This document shows, one piece after another, positions 42,235-50,400 of a stretch of 64,000 nt of DNA. Every line of letters starts with the position of its first letter. Position 1 is the stretch's first letter. Source of the stretch: Bacillus alkalisoli (lineage in GTDB: Bacteria; Bacillota; Bacilli; Bacillales; Bacillaceae_I); the NCBI RefSeq assembly GCF_002797415.1, contig NZ_KZ454944.1, positions 3,601,567 to 3,665,566 of the forward strand, given 5' to 3'. The notes beneath the pieces were generated by a model. It did no database searches, had not been told where the DNA came from, and saw only the letters and a list, made by a program, of their open reading frames with translations. Both the position numbers and the translations under genes were made by a program.

Positions 42235-42591
42235 CATGACCGTTTTTCTTTCTCGAACTGGTCTAATCGGTCTTGAGGACCCTTCTCATGACCGTTTTTC
42301 TTTCTCGAACTGGTCAAACCGGTCTTGAGGACCTTTCTCATGACCGTTTTTCTTTCTCGAACTGGTCTAATCGGTCTTGAGGACCCTTGTCATGACCGTT
42401 TTTCTTTCTCGAACTGGTCTAATCGGTCTTGAGGACCCTTCTCATGACCGTTTTTCTTTCTCGAACTGGTCAAACCGGTCTTGAGGACCTTTCTCATGAC
42501 CGTTTTTCTTTCTCGAACTGGTCTAATCGGTCTTGAGGACTCTTTTCATGACCGTTTTTCTTTCTCGAACTGGTCAAACCGGTCTTGAGGA
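42235..42591 (+). repeat. Seven-unit, 52-bp hairpin array inside the oxidase operon
   Basis: CATGACCGTTTTTCTTTCTC begins at 42235, 42287, 42339, 42391, 42443, 42495 and 42547, exactly 52 bp apart. Units fall into two sub-types, with GGTCTAATCGGTC or GGTCAAACCGGTC, arranged 1-2-1-1-2-1-2. CTCATGACCG pairs with CGGTCTTGAG (one mismatch) so each unit can fold. The last unit runs directly into the subunit I stop codon at 42592-42594. Period and the TTTCTCGA word are shared with the 14250 array. Confidence 0.96.
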
Positions 42592-44271
42592 TCACCACGT
42601 TTTAAATGGTGGAGAACCAGGCGGTGCATTTTGGATAAACTCTACTAACGGTATGACGTAGCCCATCGCCACAAGGAATAATAGAATAATAACCCAATTC
42701 CCCCAACGCTCTGTCCAATATGGCGTTTTCGCACTATTTTCTTCTGGTTCTGCAATTGGGAATTCTGTGTTTCCTTTTGGAGCAAAGAACATTAAATGGA
42801 ATACGTTATACACTTGAAGCACAACCCCGATAAATAGTAACGTTCCACCGATTGCAAGGAAGAATAAATATGGATCCCAACTCAATGCCGTACTATTTTC
42901 GAAGTAAGTTGTATAGGAAGTTCTTCTAGGTGCCCCTAATAAACCAACCCAATGCATAGCCCCAGACATGAACACCATACCGACGGTCCAAATCCACGTT
43001 TGAATTACTCCAAGTCTATTAATCTTAGGTGTTAATACACGACCTGAAACGAACGGAATTAACCAGTAGCTAATACCGAAGAAAGTTAATATGACTGTCG
43101 TTCCTACTGTTAGGTGAAAATGTCCAACTACCCACAATGTGTTATGAACTACTTGGTTTAATTGATTCGTAGATTGGACGATACCACCTGCGCCGCCTGG
43201 GATGAATGCGATCATACCGATCATCGGAGCCAGGAAGCGGACGTCACCCCAAGGTAACTTCTTATACCAAGATACGATTCCTCTACCACCTTTTCTTCGA
43301 GCTGTTTTTTCAAAAACAGAAAACATTGCGTATGCTGTCATTAACGATGGGAAGGCAATCGCTAAACTCATGAATACGTGCATAAATTTGATTGATTCTG
43401 TAATACCAGGGTCAATGATTTGATGGTGGAAACCACCTGGAATATTCAGTACTACTAATAGAATGATAACAACACGAGTTAGTGTGTCACTGAATCTTCT
43501 TCCACCGATTACTCTTGGTACGATTACATACCAAGCAGAAACTGCTGTTAAATACCATATATTTACGAGTGTATGACCAAACGCCCAAAATAGCGTTCTA
43601 CTTAACATAACGTTAATGGTTTCGACCCAACCGAAAGCCCATGGGATGATCATGAAAACTTCTAACGCAACTGGAACACTGCTGAAAAATAATAGGACAA
43701 AAACACCTGTTGCAAAGTAAGAAAGAATCGGCAAGTGTTTGCCTTTATTTTGTTTACGCCAATGGGCAACATTTAGAAAAACACCGAAAGCACACATCCA
43801 AATGCCGAGTACTATGAACACTAATCCTATATAAAAGTATGGAGATGCCGCCATTGGTGGATAAAAGGTAAATAGTACGGTTGCTTTGTTTAACAAAATT
43901 GGTATAACAGCCATGACCAGTCCGACCATTTGCATCCAAAAACCAATCCAAGCCATTTTTCTTACTTTAGGAATAAGTCCACCTAATGTGTGAGAAATCG
44001 CTGTATAAAAGTAACCGATTGTAAAAAATGCGGTTAACACTAAAACTAGCAAAACACCGTGTGCGGTTAACACTTGATAATAACTAAACCATGTTGGCAT
44101 TTCTAAAAGGCCCGCGCGATTCAGTCCTTGTACTAATCCCAGAATACCTCCGATTAACAATGCAATAAAAGCTACACTCAAAAACGACTTGGTTATCTTC
44201 GCATCTTCAAGAGGTATTTGTAACGTCGTTTTCCAATTCGTTTTTATATTTGAAGATATGACTGGTTCCAT
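42592..44271 (-). CDS. cbaA: ba3-type cytochrome c oxidase subunit I
   Basis: 559 residues with 13 or so membrane helices. Heme and copper ligands are visible: the low-spin heme His in TAHGVLLV, CuB His in FWAFGHTLVNIWYLTAV (with the cross-linked Tyr on the same helix), the His pair in GGFHHQIIDPG, and the heme ligands in VGHFHLTVG. The sequence follows the B-family (Thermus ba3-like) oxidases rather than caa3 CtaD. These have high oxygen affinity and a single proton path. It lies 12 bp after subunit II and is followed by the 52 bp repeat array, then SCO. Confidence 0.92.
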   Translation of the reverse strand: MEPVISSNIKTNWKTTLQIPLEDAKITKSFLSVAFIALLIGGILGLVQGLNRAGLLEMPTWFSYYQVLTAHGVLLVLVLTAFFTIGYFYTAISHTLGGLIPKVRKMAWIGFWMQMVGLVMAVIPILLNKATVLFTFYPPMAASPYFYIGLVFIVLGIWMCAFGVFLNVAHWRKQNKGKHLPILSYFATGVFVLLFFSSVPVALEVFMIIPWAFGWVETINVMLSRTLFWAFGHTLVNIWYLTAVSAWYVIVPRVIGGRRFSDTLTRVVIILLVVLNIPGGFHHQIIDPGITESIKFMHVFMSLAIAFPSLMTAYAMFSVFEKTARRKGGRGIVSWYKKLPWGDVRFLAPMIGMIAFIPGGAGGIVQSTNQLNQVVHNTLWVVGHFHLTVGTTVILTFFGISYWLIPFVSGRVLTPKINRLGVIQTWIWTVGMVFMSGAMHWVGLLGAPRRTSYTTYFENSTALSWDPYLFFLAIGGTLLFIGVVLQVYNVFHLMFFAPKGNTEFPIAEPEENSAKTPYWTERWGNWVIILLFLVAMGYVIPLVEFIQNAPPGSPPFKTW

Positions 44272-44283
44272 GATGCTCGCCTC

Positions 44284-44751
44284 CTATTTCACCGTGATGG
44301 TTGTTGCCATCAGTTGATGACCAACACCGCAATATTCATTGCATAAAACTAAATATTCACCAGGAGTGTCGAATTTTTGCGTGATTCTTTGGATATGTCC
44401 CGGTGTTACCATCGCATTCATATTTGTACCTGCCACTTGAATACCGTGAATAACATCTTTAGAAGTCATAATAAAATGAACGGTTGCACCGGCTGGAATT
44501 TCAATGTTATTAGGGGTAAAACTAAAAATTTGTAATGTCATGACTAATTCATATTCGTTGTCACCAATTTGCTTTAGTCCAGGATTATCGAACGGTGCTG
44601 TTTCGTCCACTTTTTGTGGATCAATCGTTTCCATTCCACTCGGCGGCCCCATTCCTAATGCAAACGTTTGGTAACCAGTAATGAACATTGCTCCAATTAA
44701 AATTCCGAAACTTACCACTAACCACACTACTTCATCGCAACGCATTTTCAT
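44284..44751 (-). CDS. cbaB: ba3-type cytochrome c oxidase subunit II
   Basis: 155 residues: one N-terminal membrane anchor (VVWLVVSFGILIGAMFI) and a cupredoxin domain with the CuA site CNEYCGVGHQLM and the upstream His in KDVIHGIQVAG. No cytochrome c domain is attached, as usual for ba3 enzymes. GGGAGG lies 8 bases upstream of ATG 44751; a longer frame to 44847 runs through the neighbouring small gene in another frame and is not supported. Confidence 0.92.
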   Translation of the reverse strand: MKMRCDEVVWLVVSFGILIGAMFITGYQTFALGMGPPSGMETIDPQKVDETAPFDNPGLKQIGDNEYELVMTLQIFSFTPNNIEIPAGATVHFIMTSKDVIHGIQVAGTNMNAMVTPGHIQRITQKFDTPGEYLVLCNEYCGVGHQLMATTITVK

Positions 44752-44765
44752 GACTTTGACCTCCC

Positions 44766-44909
44766 TTAAACTCTTTCCATGTAAAGCCAGAATATTCCAA
44801 CATAAGTGAGTAAAATAACGGTAGCCACTACCCCAACTGAAAACCACGTACCTATTCTTTCATTTTCTTGGACTATTTTCGTTTCGCGGTCAACCTTTGG
44901 CATCTCCAT
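44766..44909 (-). CDS. Small ba3 oxidase subunit IIa-like protein
   Basis: 47 residues: MEMPKVDRETKIVQENERIG, then one membrane helix (TWFSVGVVATVILLTYVGIFWLY) and MERV. AGGAGG is placed 9 bases upstream of the ATG. It lies 14 bp before subunit II. Thermus ba3 has a 34-residue single-helix subunit IIa that takes the place of the second helix missing from subunit II; this gene fits that role in size, topology and position. It is the first gene of the operon. Confidence 0.82.
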   Translation of the reverse strand: MEMPKVDRETKIVQENERIGTWFSVGVVATVILLTYVGIFWLYMERV

Positions 44910-44969
44910 CCTAATCAACCTCCTAATCTCTTAGTCAACTTCATCTTAACTGAGAACCCCTTTCAATTA

Positions 44970-44985
44970 AGTGAATTTAATCACA
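44970..44985. promoter_or_regulatory. Fnr-like box between the ba3 operon and hmp
   Basis: AGTGAATTTAATCACA matches the Fnr/Crp consensus TGTGA-N6-TCACA except for the first base. It lies 61 bp upstream of the oxidase operon start and 220 bp upstream of hmp. The remaining 298 bp gap is AT-rich. Confidence 0.5.
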
Positions 44986-45147
44986 CTTTTCTGTTTATTG
45001 GAGAGGAGGTTTAGAAGATCAAAAACCCTTATTATAGCAACATTTTCCACTACATATTCAACTACATTTACCAATTACAATTGTGAACACTTTTCGAAAG
45101 GTGTATTTTATATATTGCTTTTAAATGTTTAAGTATTAGAATTAAAG

Positions 45148-45166
45148 ATGTATTTAATATAAATGT
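45148..45166 (+). promoter_or_regulatory. NsrR-like operator upstream of hmp
   Basis: ATGTATTTAATATAAATGT resembles the NsrR site of Bacillus hmp and nasD genes (ATGTATTTTAAATATAT-like dyad). It lies 42 bp before the hmp start, where a repressor would block the promoter. Confidence 0.5.
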
Positions 45167-45207
45167 TTTCATATATGAATTTTATTTATTAGAAAAGGGG
45201 TAATTGA

Positions 45208-46446
45208 ATGACAACTTCTACAACAGCTTTAGATGCAAGAACAATTGAAATTGTAAAGTCGACTGTACCTGTTTTAGCAGAACACGGGGAAGCAATTACA
45301 AAACGCTTTTACGAAATGATGTTTATGAACCACCCGGAATTACTAAATGTGTTTAACCACGCGAACCAAAAGCAAGGGAAGCAACCACGAGCACTTGCGA
45401 ATACGGTATATGCGGCTGCACAATACATTGAGAACTTAGAAGCAATTATTCCTGTTGTAAAACAGATTGCACATAAACATAGAAGTTTAGAAATTAAAGC
45501 AGAACAATACCCGATTGTGGGAAAACACCTTCTTTTAGCGATAAAAGATGTATTAGGTGAGGCTGCTACTGATGAAATTATTGATGCTTGGGGTAAAGCG
45601 TACGGAGTGATTGCAGATGTATTTATTCAAGTGGAAAAAGAAATGTATGAAGAAGCTGCAGCACTAAATGGTGGCTGGAATGGCTTTAGAGAATTTGTTA
45701 TTGATAAGAAAGTAATAGAAAGCGATGTTATTACTTCTTTCTACTTAAAAGCTAAAGATGGGGAAGCTATTTCCTCTTTCGTACCTGGTCAATATATTAG
45801 CGTTCGTTGCAAAATCGAAGGTGAACAGTACACACATATCCGCCAATACAGCTTATCGGATGCACCTGGAAAAGACTACTACCGCATTAGTGTAAAACGT
45901 GAAGAAGGTGCGGAACACATTCCTGGTGGTGTTGCGTCTAACTTCTTACATGAACACATTCAGGTTGGAGATGTTATTGAGGTAACTGCACCAGCTGGAG
46001 ATTTTGTGCTAGACGTTAATAGTAACGAGCCTGTTGTATTAATTAGTGGCGGGGTTGGATTAACACCGATGATTAGTATGCTGAATATGATCGCGGAAAA
46101 ACAACCTGAGCGTAAAGTTACATTCATACATGCAGCAATAAACGGTAACACGCACGCGATGCATGAGCATGTAAAAGAGGTAGCTGGTGCAAATGAAAAT
46201 GTTAACTATTTTGTTTGCTATGAAAAGCCGACAGAAGAAGACCGTTTAAAAGGTGAATTTGATAAAGAAAGTTTTGTAGACAAAGAGTGGTTGAAATCGG
46301 TAGTTGGTGAAAACATCGATGGCACTTTCTACTTCTGTGGCCCTGTGCCGTTTATGAAATCTGTTAATCAGTCATTGAGAGATTTAGGAATACCGACTGA
46401 GAAAGTTCATTTTGAATTTTTTGGTCCTGCGGATCAATTGAACTAA
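45208..46446 (+). CDS. hmp: Flavohemoprotein / nitric oxide dioxygenase
   Basis: 412 residues. The globin domain (1-140) carries the proximal His in [20 protein letters not shown] and distal-site residues near [14 protein letters not shown]. It is followed by an FAD domain ([20 protein letters not shown]) and an NAD domain ([30 protein letters not shown]). The enzyme converts NO to nitrate with O2 and NADH. The + strand gene is divergent from the ba3 oxidase operon; NsrR- and Fnr-like sites lie between. It is monocistronic with a strong terminator. Confidence 0.95.
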   Translation: MTTSTTALDARTIEIVKSTVPVLAEHGEAITKRFYEMMFMNHPELLNVFNHANQKQGKQPRALANTVYAAAQYIENLEAIIPVVKQIAHKHRSLEIKAEQYPIVGKHLLLAIKDVLGEAATDEIIDAWGKAYGVIADVFIQVEKEMYEEAAALNGGWNGFREFVIDKKVIESDVITSFYLKAKDGEAISSFVPGQYISVRCKIEGEQYTHIRQYSLSDAPGKDYYRISVKREEGAEHIPGGVASNFLHEHIQVGDVIEVTAPAGDFVLDVNSNEPVVLISGGVGLTPMISMLNMIAEKQPERKVTFIHAAINGNTHAMHEHVKEVAGANENVNYFVCYEKPTEEDRLKGEFDKESFVDKEWLKSVVGENIDGTFYFCGPVPFMKSVNQSLRDLGIPTEKVHFEFFGPADQLN

Positions 46447-46460
46447 ACTTATAAAAAACA

Positions 46461-46491
46461 AGAGGAACAGTGTTTAGTGTACTGTTCCTCT
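46461..46491. terminator. Bidirectional terminator between hmp and the GGDEF gene
   Basis: AGAGGAACAGT pairs perfectly with ACTGTTCCTCT around a 9-base loop between convergent genes. Confidence 0.85.
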
Positions 46492-46505
46492 AACTTTTCC
46501 ATCAA

Positions 46506-47597
46506 TTAATTATTCCAAATTATGTATTGGTTACGCCCTTTATTTTTCGCTTCATATAACGCTCTATCAGCTAGGGCAATTGTTTTATATAAATTATCTT
46601 CTTTGTCTAACTCTGCCAATCCGATAGAAACAGTGACTCGTATGACGGTAGAGTCCTTCGTTAGAAATTCACTATTTTCAACTTTTTTTATTAATGACTC
46701 GGCAAAATTTCGGATTTCTTCTTCATTTTCCCCTTTAACATGGATAATGAATTCTTCTCCACCATATCTTCCGACAATTGAATGTTTATTTTTTTCAAGC
46801 GTATGCTCTAAAATAATTTCTGAAAATCTTCTTAATATTATATCTCCACTAATATGCCCGAACGTGTCATTTATTTTCTTGAAATGGTCAATGTCCAACA
46901 TTGCGATGTATTCTCTTTCTTCTTTCTTACTTTTAGGTGTCAATTGCACCATTTTTTCAAAACGTCTAACATTATATAATCCTGTTAAAGAATCATGTTC
47001 TGCGTAGAATTTAAGTTGTTCCTTAAGATCTATTTCTTTTTCTGCGCTTTTAATAAAAAATGCAAGAGCAAGTGTTGTGAATAACAAGGAAACATATCGA
47101 TAAAATGCATATTCTGTAAAAAAAGTAAATCCATCCGGCAAAATAAAAATCATTGGCACATCTGACACAAGCCACGCGAATGTAACTATATAAAGAACTG
47201 TAGCTATACTTAATTGAGCTTTCTTCCATCTATGAAATAGTAAGGAAACAAGAATAGGCAACGTCATCCCGAAAATCACTCCAAGAATGGCACCTTCTCC
47301 TCCTATATTTAAACGCCAAAGGCCCGTAATGATTAACGTTGGTATAGCGTATTTCCATCCCCATTTAAAACCTAGAATAACAAGGGGGATTAATCGCAAA
47401 TCAAAGCGAAATTCTCCGAAATGAATGGGAAAGTACATAATGCTTATGACGGCTAAGCTTGTAATAGAAATGATACCGACAGGAAATAGAATAGGACGTG
47501 TTAAATTCTCTCTATTTACAATTAATAGATTAATAAATAGGTGCATAACAAAAATAATTGCTATGTTGGTCAGGATCGATTGTATAGCTTCATACAT
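46506..47597 (-). CDS. Membrane diguanylate cyclase, DgcK-like
   Basis: 363 residues. Five or six membrane helices (5TMR-LYT type, about 1-180) with FRFDLRLIPLVILGF lead to a GGDEF domain: LTGLYNVRRFEKM, MLDIDHFKKINDTFGHISGD and the active site GRYGGEEF. No RxxD inhibitory site stands five residues before GGEEF, so product feedback is unlikely. It resembles B. subtilis DgcK (YhcK) in size and layout. It makes c-di-GMP; an EAL enzyme lies at 22.3 kb. The ATG at 47597 has TGGAGTG upstream. Confidence 0.87.
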   Translation of the reverse strand: MYEAIQSILTNIAIIFVMHLFINLLIVNRENLTRPILFPVGIISITSLAVISIMYFPIHFGEFRFDLRLIPLVILGFKWGWKYAIPTLIITGLWRLNIGGEGAILGVIFGMTLPILVSLLFHRWKKAQLSIATVLYIVTFAWLVSDVPMIFILPDGFTFFTEYAFYRYVSLLFTTLALAFFIKSAEKEIDLKEQLKFYAEHDSLTGLYNVRRFEKMVQLTPKSKKEEREYIAMLDIDHFKKINDTFGHISGDIILRRFSEIILEHTLEKNKHSIVGRYGGEEFIIHVKGENEEEIRNFAESLIKKVENSEFLTKDSTVIRVTVSIGLAELDKEDNLYKTIALADRALYEAKNKGRNQYIIWNN

Positions 47598-47733
47598 ATA
47601 AAACACTCCAGTATAAATACAAAAAATAAACTTCTAGAGAAACGTATCATATCAGGGAAACTTAAGCCAATCTATCGTGGAAAAATAATGGTGAAATTGT
47701 TAATATTTAACATTAATTAAATTAGCAAAGGGC

Positions 47734-47773
47734 AAGTCTCTCAGAAAGGCTAAAAACTTTCTGAAAGACTCAC
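47734..47773. terminator. Terminator after the DUF3231 gene
   Basis: AAGTCTCTCAGAAAG pairs with CTTTCTGAAAGACT, next to the stop codon at 47778. Confidence 0.65.
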
Positions 47774-47777
47774 CCAT

Positions 47778-48773
47778 TTACTTTCCATTATATCTAGGGG
47801 CTTGTGGGGGACTTTCCAACCACTCATATTTAATTAGTATCTCGGTTCCGTCTTCTGCATATTTCAATACTTCTTCTGACAAACGATTAAAATTAAGACC
47901 TAAATCCCGTCTCATCGTTGTAGATATCGCAACACCGTAATTTGATACACCTTGGGCATTTAATAAACAAACTAAGTTTAAAATAAGTTTATCAGAAAAA
48001 GGCGCCTCGTTAGAATCAGTAATACCTGCATTCCAAGCAGACGGCACAGGCAATTCTTCTTTTTGTAGGGAAGTTGATAGAACGTCAATATGTTTTAAGG
48101 CAATCTCTTTTCCTCTAAGTAAGTACGCTTTTAACTCTTTGTTTTTTGTTGTTTGGATAAAGCTATTCATTAATGCGACTCCAATAGAGTTTGTAAGGAT
48201 ATTGTAGAAAAGATTCGCTATTTCCACACCTACAAGTGGTCGTTGCTCCCCGATCCAGCCATCGAAAAAACTTTCTCGTTTCACGGTATCGACGTTTTCT
48301 GGAACAGGTATGTATGGCGAGCGTATCCATAGGCCTTTATTTAACAGTAGTTCTCTTGATGACCTTAACGTTTGTACACCTTCTCGAATAAACCTTTCAA
48401 AGAAAGTGAAAGCATCTTCCCGAGCTAATGTGTTTAGAGCAACGGAACCAAATGTTAAGTTGCCTTTACCAAAGAACCATTGAAAATAAAGAATAAACGG
48501 GTCGGTATAAAGCCTTGTCGCGTTAAGATGAACATCTTCTTCAACTGAAAAACCAATCGGGATTGGAAAGTTTTCCGCATCAAAGATGGTTCGTATCTCT
48601 TCTAAATAGGACACACAATGTTGTAACGATTGTGTATTAACTTTCTTTATTTCTTCGTCTTCTACTATTTCATCAAAATACTTCAATAAGCATCTATTTA
48701 AACTTTGACTTTGATATGCTGACCATAAATAACTCATTTCCGTTGCGGTTAAGTTGATCTCATTCTTGTTCAT
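47778..48773 (-). CDS. DUF3231 family protein
   Basis: 331 residues with two similar halves, each a helical ferritin-like bundle: LTATEMSYLWSAYQSQSLNR in the first and GVEIANLFYNILTNSIGVAL in the second. Two-domain DUF3231 proteins are abundant in spore formers and are sometimes linked to spores, but have no proven function. No signal peptide is present. GGAAGGTG precedes the ATG. It stands alone between the diguanylate cyclase gene and the MFS gene. Confidence 0.8.
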   Translation of the reverse strand: MNKNEINLTATEMSYLWSAYQSQSLNRCLLKYFDEIVEDEEIKKVNTQSLQHCVSYLEEIRTIFDAENFPIPIGFSVEEDVHLNATRLYTDPFILYFQWFFGKGNLTFGSVALNTLAREDAFTFFERFIREGVQTLRSSRELLLNKGLWIRSPYIPVPENVDTVKRESFFDGWIGEQRPLVGVEIANLFYNILTNSIGVALMNSFIQTTKNKELKAYLLRGKEIALKHIDVLSTSLQKEELPVPSAWNAGITDSNEAPFSDKLILNLVCLLNAQGVSNYGVAISTTMRRDLGLNFNRLSEEVLKYAEDGTEILIKYEWLESPPQAPRYNGK

Positions 48774-48939
48774 TGTTTCACCTTCCTAGTAAATAACATT
48801 GGTATTAGTATTTACACTAGTAGGGAAGATTATTAAGCAAAATGAATTATATAAAGGAACTGAAGTTCATCTCGGGCAAATATTTCGTGCAAGGTGGTCT
48901 TCATATAGGAGATGAAGCTTATCTGCACATAAAAAAAAC

Positions 48940-48978
48940 AGCACCTACTCCTTGACACGGAGGAGGTACTGGTTTTTT
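48940..48978. terminator. Bidirectional terminator beside the MFS gene
   Basis: AGCACCTACTCCTT and GGAGGAGGTACTGG form a stem, with a run of eight A before it and TTTTTT after it. A GAAGTTCATC word like that at 9601 lies about 80 bp upstream. Confidence 0.75.
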
Positions 48979-48984
48979 GAACCT

Positions 48985-50277
48985 TCATCCAACACTCTTC
49001 AACACTTGCTTAGTTTCCTGCTCTAGTTCAGGGTGCAAAGTGCGTACAACAGATGGCCTTGCTAGGATAAGTGTAAGGGTGATAAGAAGAACTGCTGATA
49101 CGATAAGTACCCATTGAGCTGGGAGGATATCGTAAAGGAATCCGTATAACACCATTCCGAGTGGCATTAAGGCCATTGACATTGTTTCAATGATGGAGAA
49201 TACACGGCCTTTGTAGTCATCATCGATTGTTTTTTGCAGCATCACTTGCAACGGTGTGTTTATTAACATTATGCACGAGCCAAAAGTAAACATAAGAATC
49301 ATATAAAAGCCAACGATAAGACCATAGCTTAAATCTAGAACTAATGGGATGGATACCGATGCGATAATGAATCCTATTGAGACGATACCCCACTTTGATA
49401 CTAGCATCGGAAAACGGATTTCTTTTCTAATCGAGAAGTATATGGACATTAGAATCATTCCTAACGAAAAAGCTCCTTGTGTAAATCCGAAATGTTGCGC
49501 TTCTATCTTTAACTTTTCAATAAGAATGAACGAGTATCCTACTTCAAATGCACCAAACAAGAAGTTAACCATTAGCCCTAGCCACATGATAACTAAAATG
49601 ATTGGTTGCAATTTCAAATATCCTAACCCCGCCTTCATGCTTTGCCACATTGTTTCTTTTTTGTCGTGAATGTTATCTTTCACTGATGCAAAAAGTTTGA
49701 AATCCATAGTGGATTCGAGAATTACTGCAATGGTAGAGGCAACAATATAAATGATTAGGAAAACTGGGATAGAAACCGTACCGTATAACATCCCACCTAC
49801 TGCAGGACTCCCTATTGAGGCAAATGATACCGCCATTTGGTTTAAAGACATTGCTCTCTGAATTCTTCCTTTATCAATTAAAGCTGTAATAGAAGATGTA
49901 AAGGCAATTCCAGAAAACGTGGACGTAAGAGATAGAATACTCGTAGTAACATAGATTGATATTAAGGATAAACCTTGTGTTAAGGTCACGATAAGAAGTC
50001 CGGCAATTGTTAAGGTGGTTGCTATTTGGGCGATGATGACAATCATCTTTTTGGAGTAGCGGTCAATGATGGCCCCTGCGAATGGGCCAACAATCGTACG
50101 TGGTAAAATACCGCAAATTAAATTTATGGCAAAACTCGCTGCTGATCCTGTTAGTTGTAAGATGTAGAAGCTAATCGCGAATGTATACACTTGCGCACCA
50201 AAAGTTGATGTTAACTTACTAATCATAAATGTATAAAGGTGATACGTGGCTCTTCTAATCTTCATTTCTTCACTCAT
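48985..50277 (-). CDS. MFS exporter
   Basis: 430 residues and 12 membrane helices of the MFS_3 (macrolide/enterobactin exporter) type: FTFMISKLTSTFGAQVYTFAI, the A-loop GAIIDRYSKKMIVIIAQ, and IGSPAVGGMLYG. It is divergently transcribed from an HTH-TPR regulator, with the two twin dyads between their starts, so the regulator very probably controls it. The substrate is unknown; drugs, siderophores or a peptide are possible. GGGGTG precedes the ATG. Confidence 0.85.
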   Translation of the reverse strand: MSEEMKIRRATYHLYTFMISKLTSTFGAQVYTFAISFYILQLTGSAASFAINLICGILPRTIVGPFAGAIIDRYSKKMIVIIAQIATTLTIAGLLIVTLTQGLSLISIYVTTSILSLTSTFSGIAFTSSITALIDKGRIQRAMSLNQMAVSFASIGSPAVGGMLYGTVSIPVFLIIYIVASTIAVILESTMDFKLFASVKDNIHDKKETMWQSMKAGLGYLKLQPIILVIMWLGLMVNFLFGAFEVGYSFILIEKLKIEAQHFGFTQGAFSLGMILMSIYFSIRKEIRFPMLVSKWGIVSIGFIIASVSIPLVLDLSYGLIVGFYMILMFTFGSCIMLINTPLQVMLQKTIDDDYKGRVFSIIETMSMALMPLGMVLYGFLYDILPAQWVLIVSAVLLITLTLILARPSVVRTLHPELEQETKQVLKSVG

Positions 50278-50298
50278 GAAAACACCCCGTTATTTAAA

Positions 50299-50317
50299 TG
50301 TTTAATTTAATTAAACA
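50299..50317. promoter_or_regulatory. Operator dyad 1 of the MFS/HTH divergent pair
   Basis: TGTTTAATTTAATTAAACA is a 19 bp perfect dyad apart from its centre. It lies 22 bp before the MFS start, over the likely transcription start of that gene. Confidence 0.75.
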
Positions 50318-50353
50318 AATCATACCATACTCTTTACTTCCATTTCAACAAAA

Positions 50354-50372
50354 AGTTTAATATAATTAAACA
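50354..50372. promoter_or_regulatory. Operator dyad 2, covering the regulator promoter
   Basis: AGTTTAATATAATTAAACA repeats dyad 1 at 55 bp centre spacing, about five helical turns. It contains TATAAT at 50361-50366, the probable -10 box of the regulator gene, so binding here should repress the regulator itself. Confidence 0.75.
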
Positions 50373-50400
50373 AATAGGCATTATAAGGAGTTGTCGTTAC

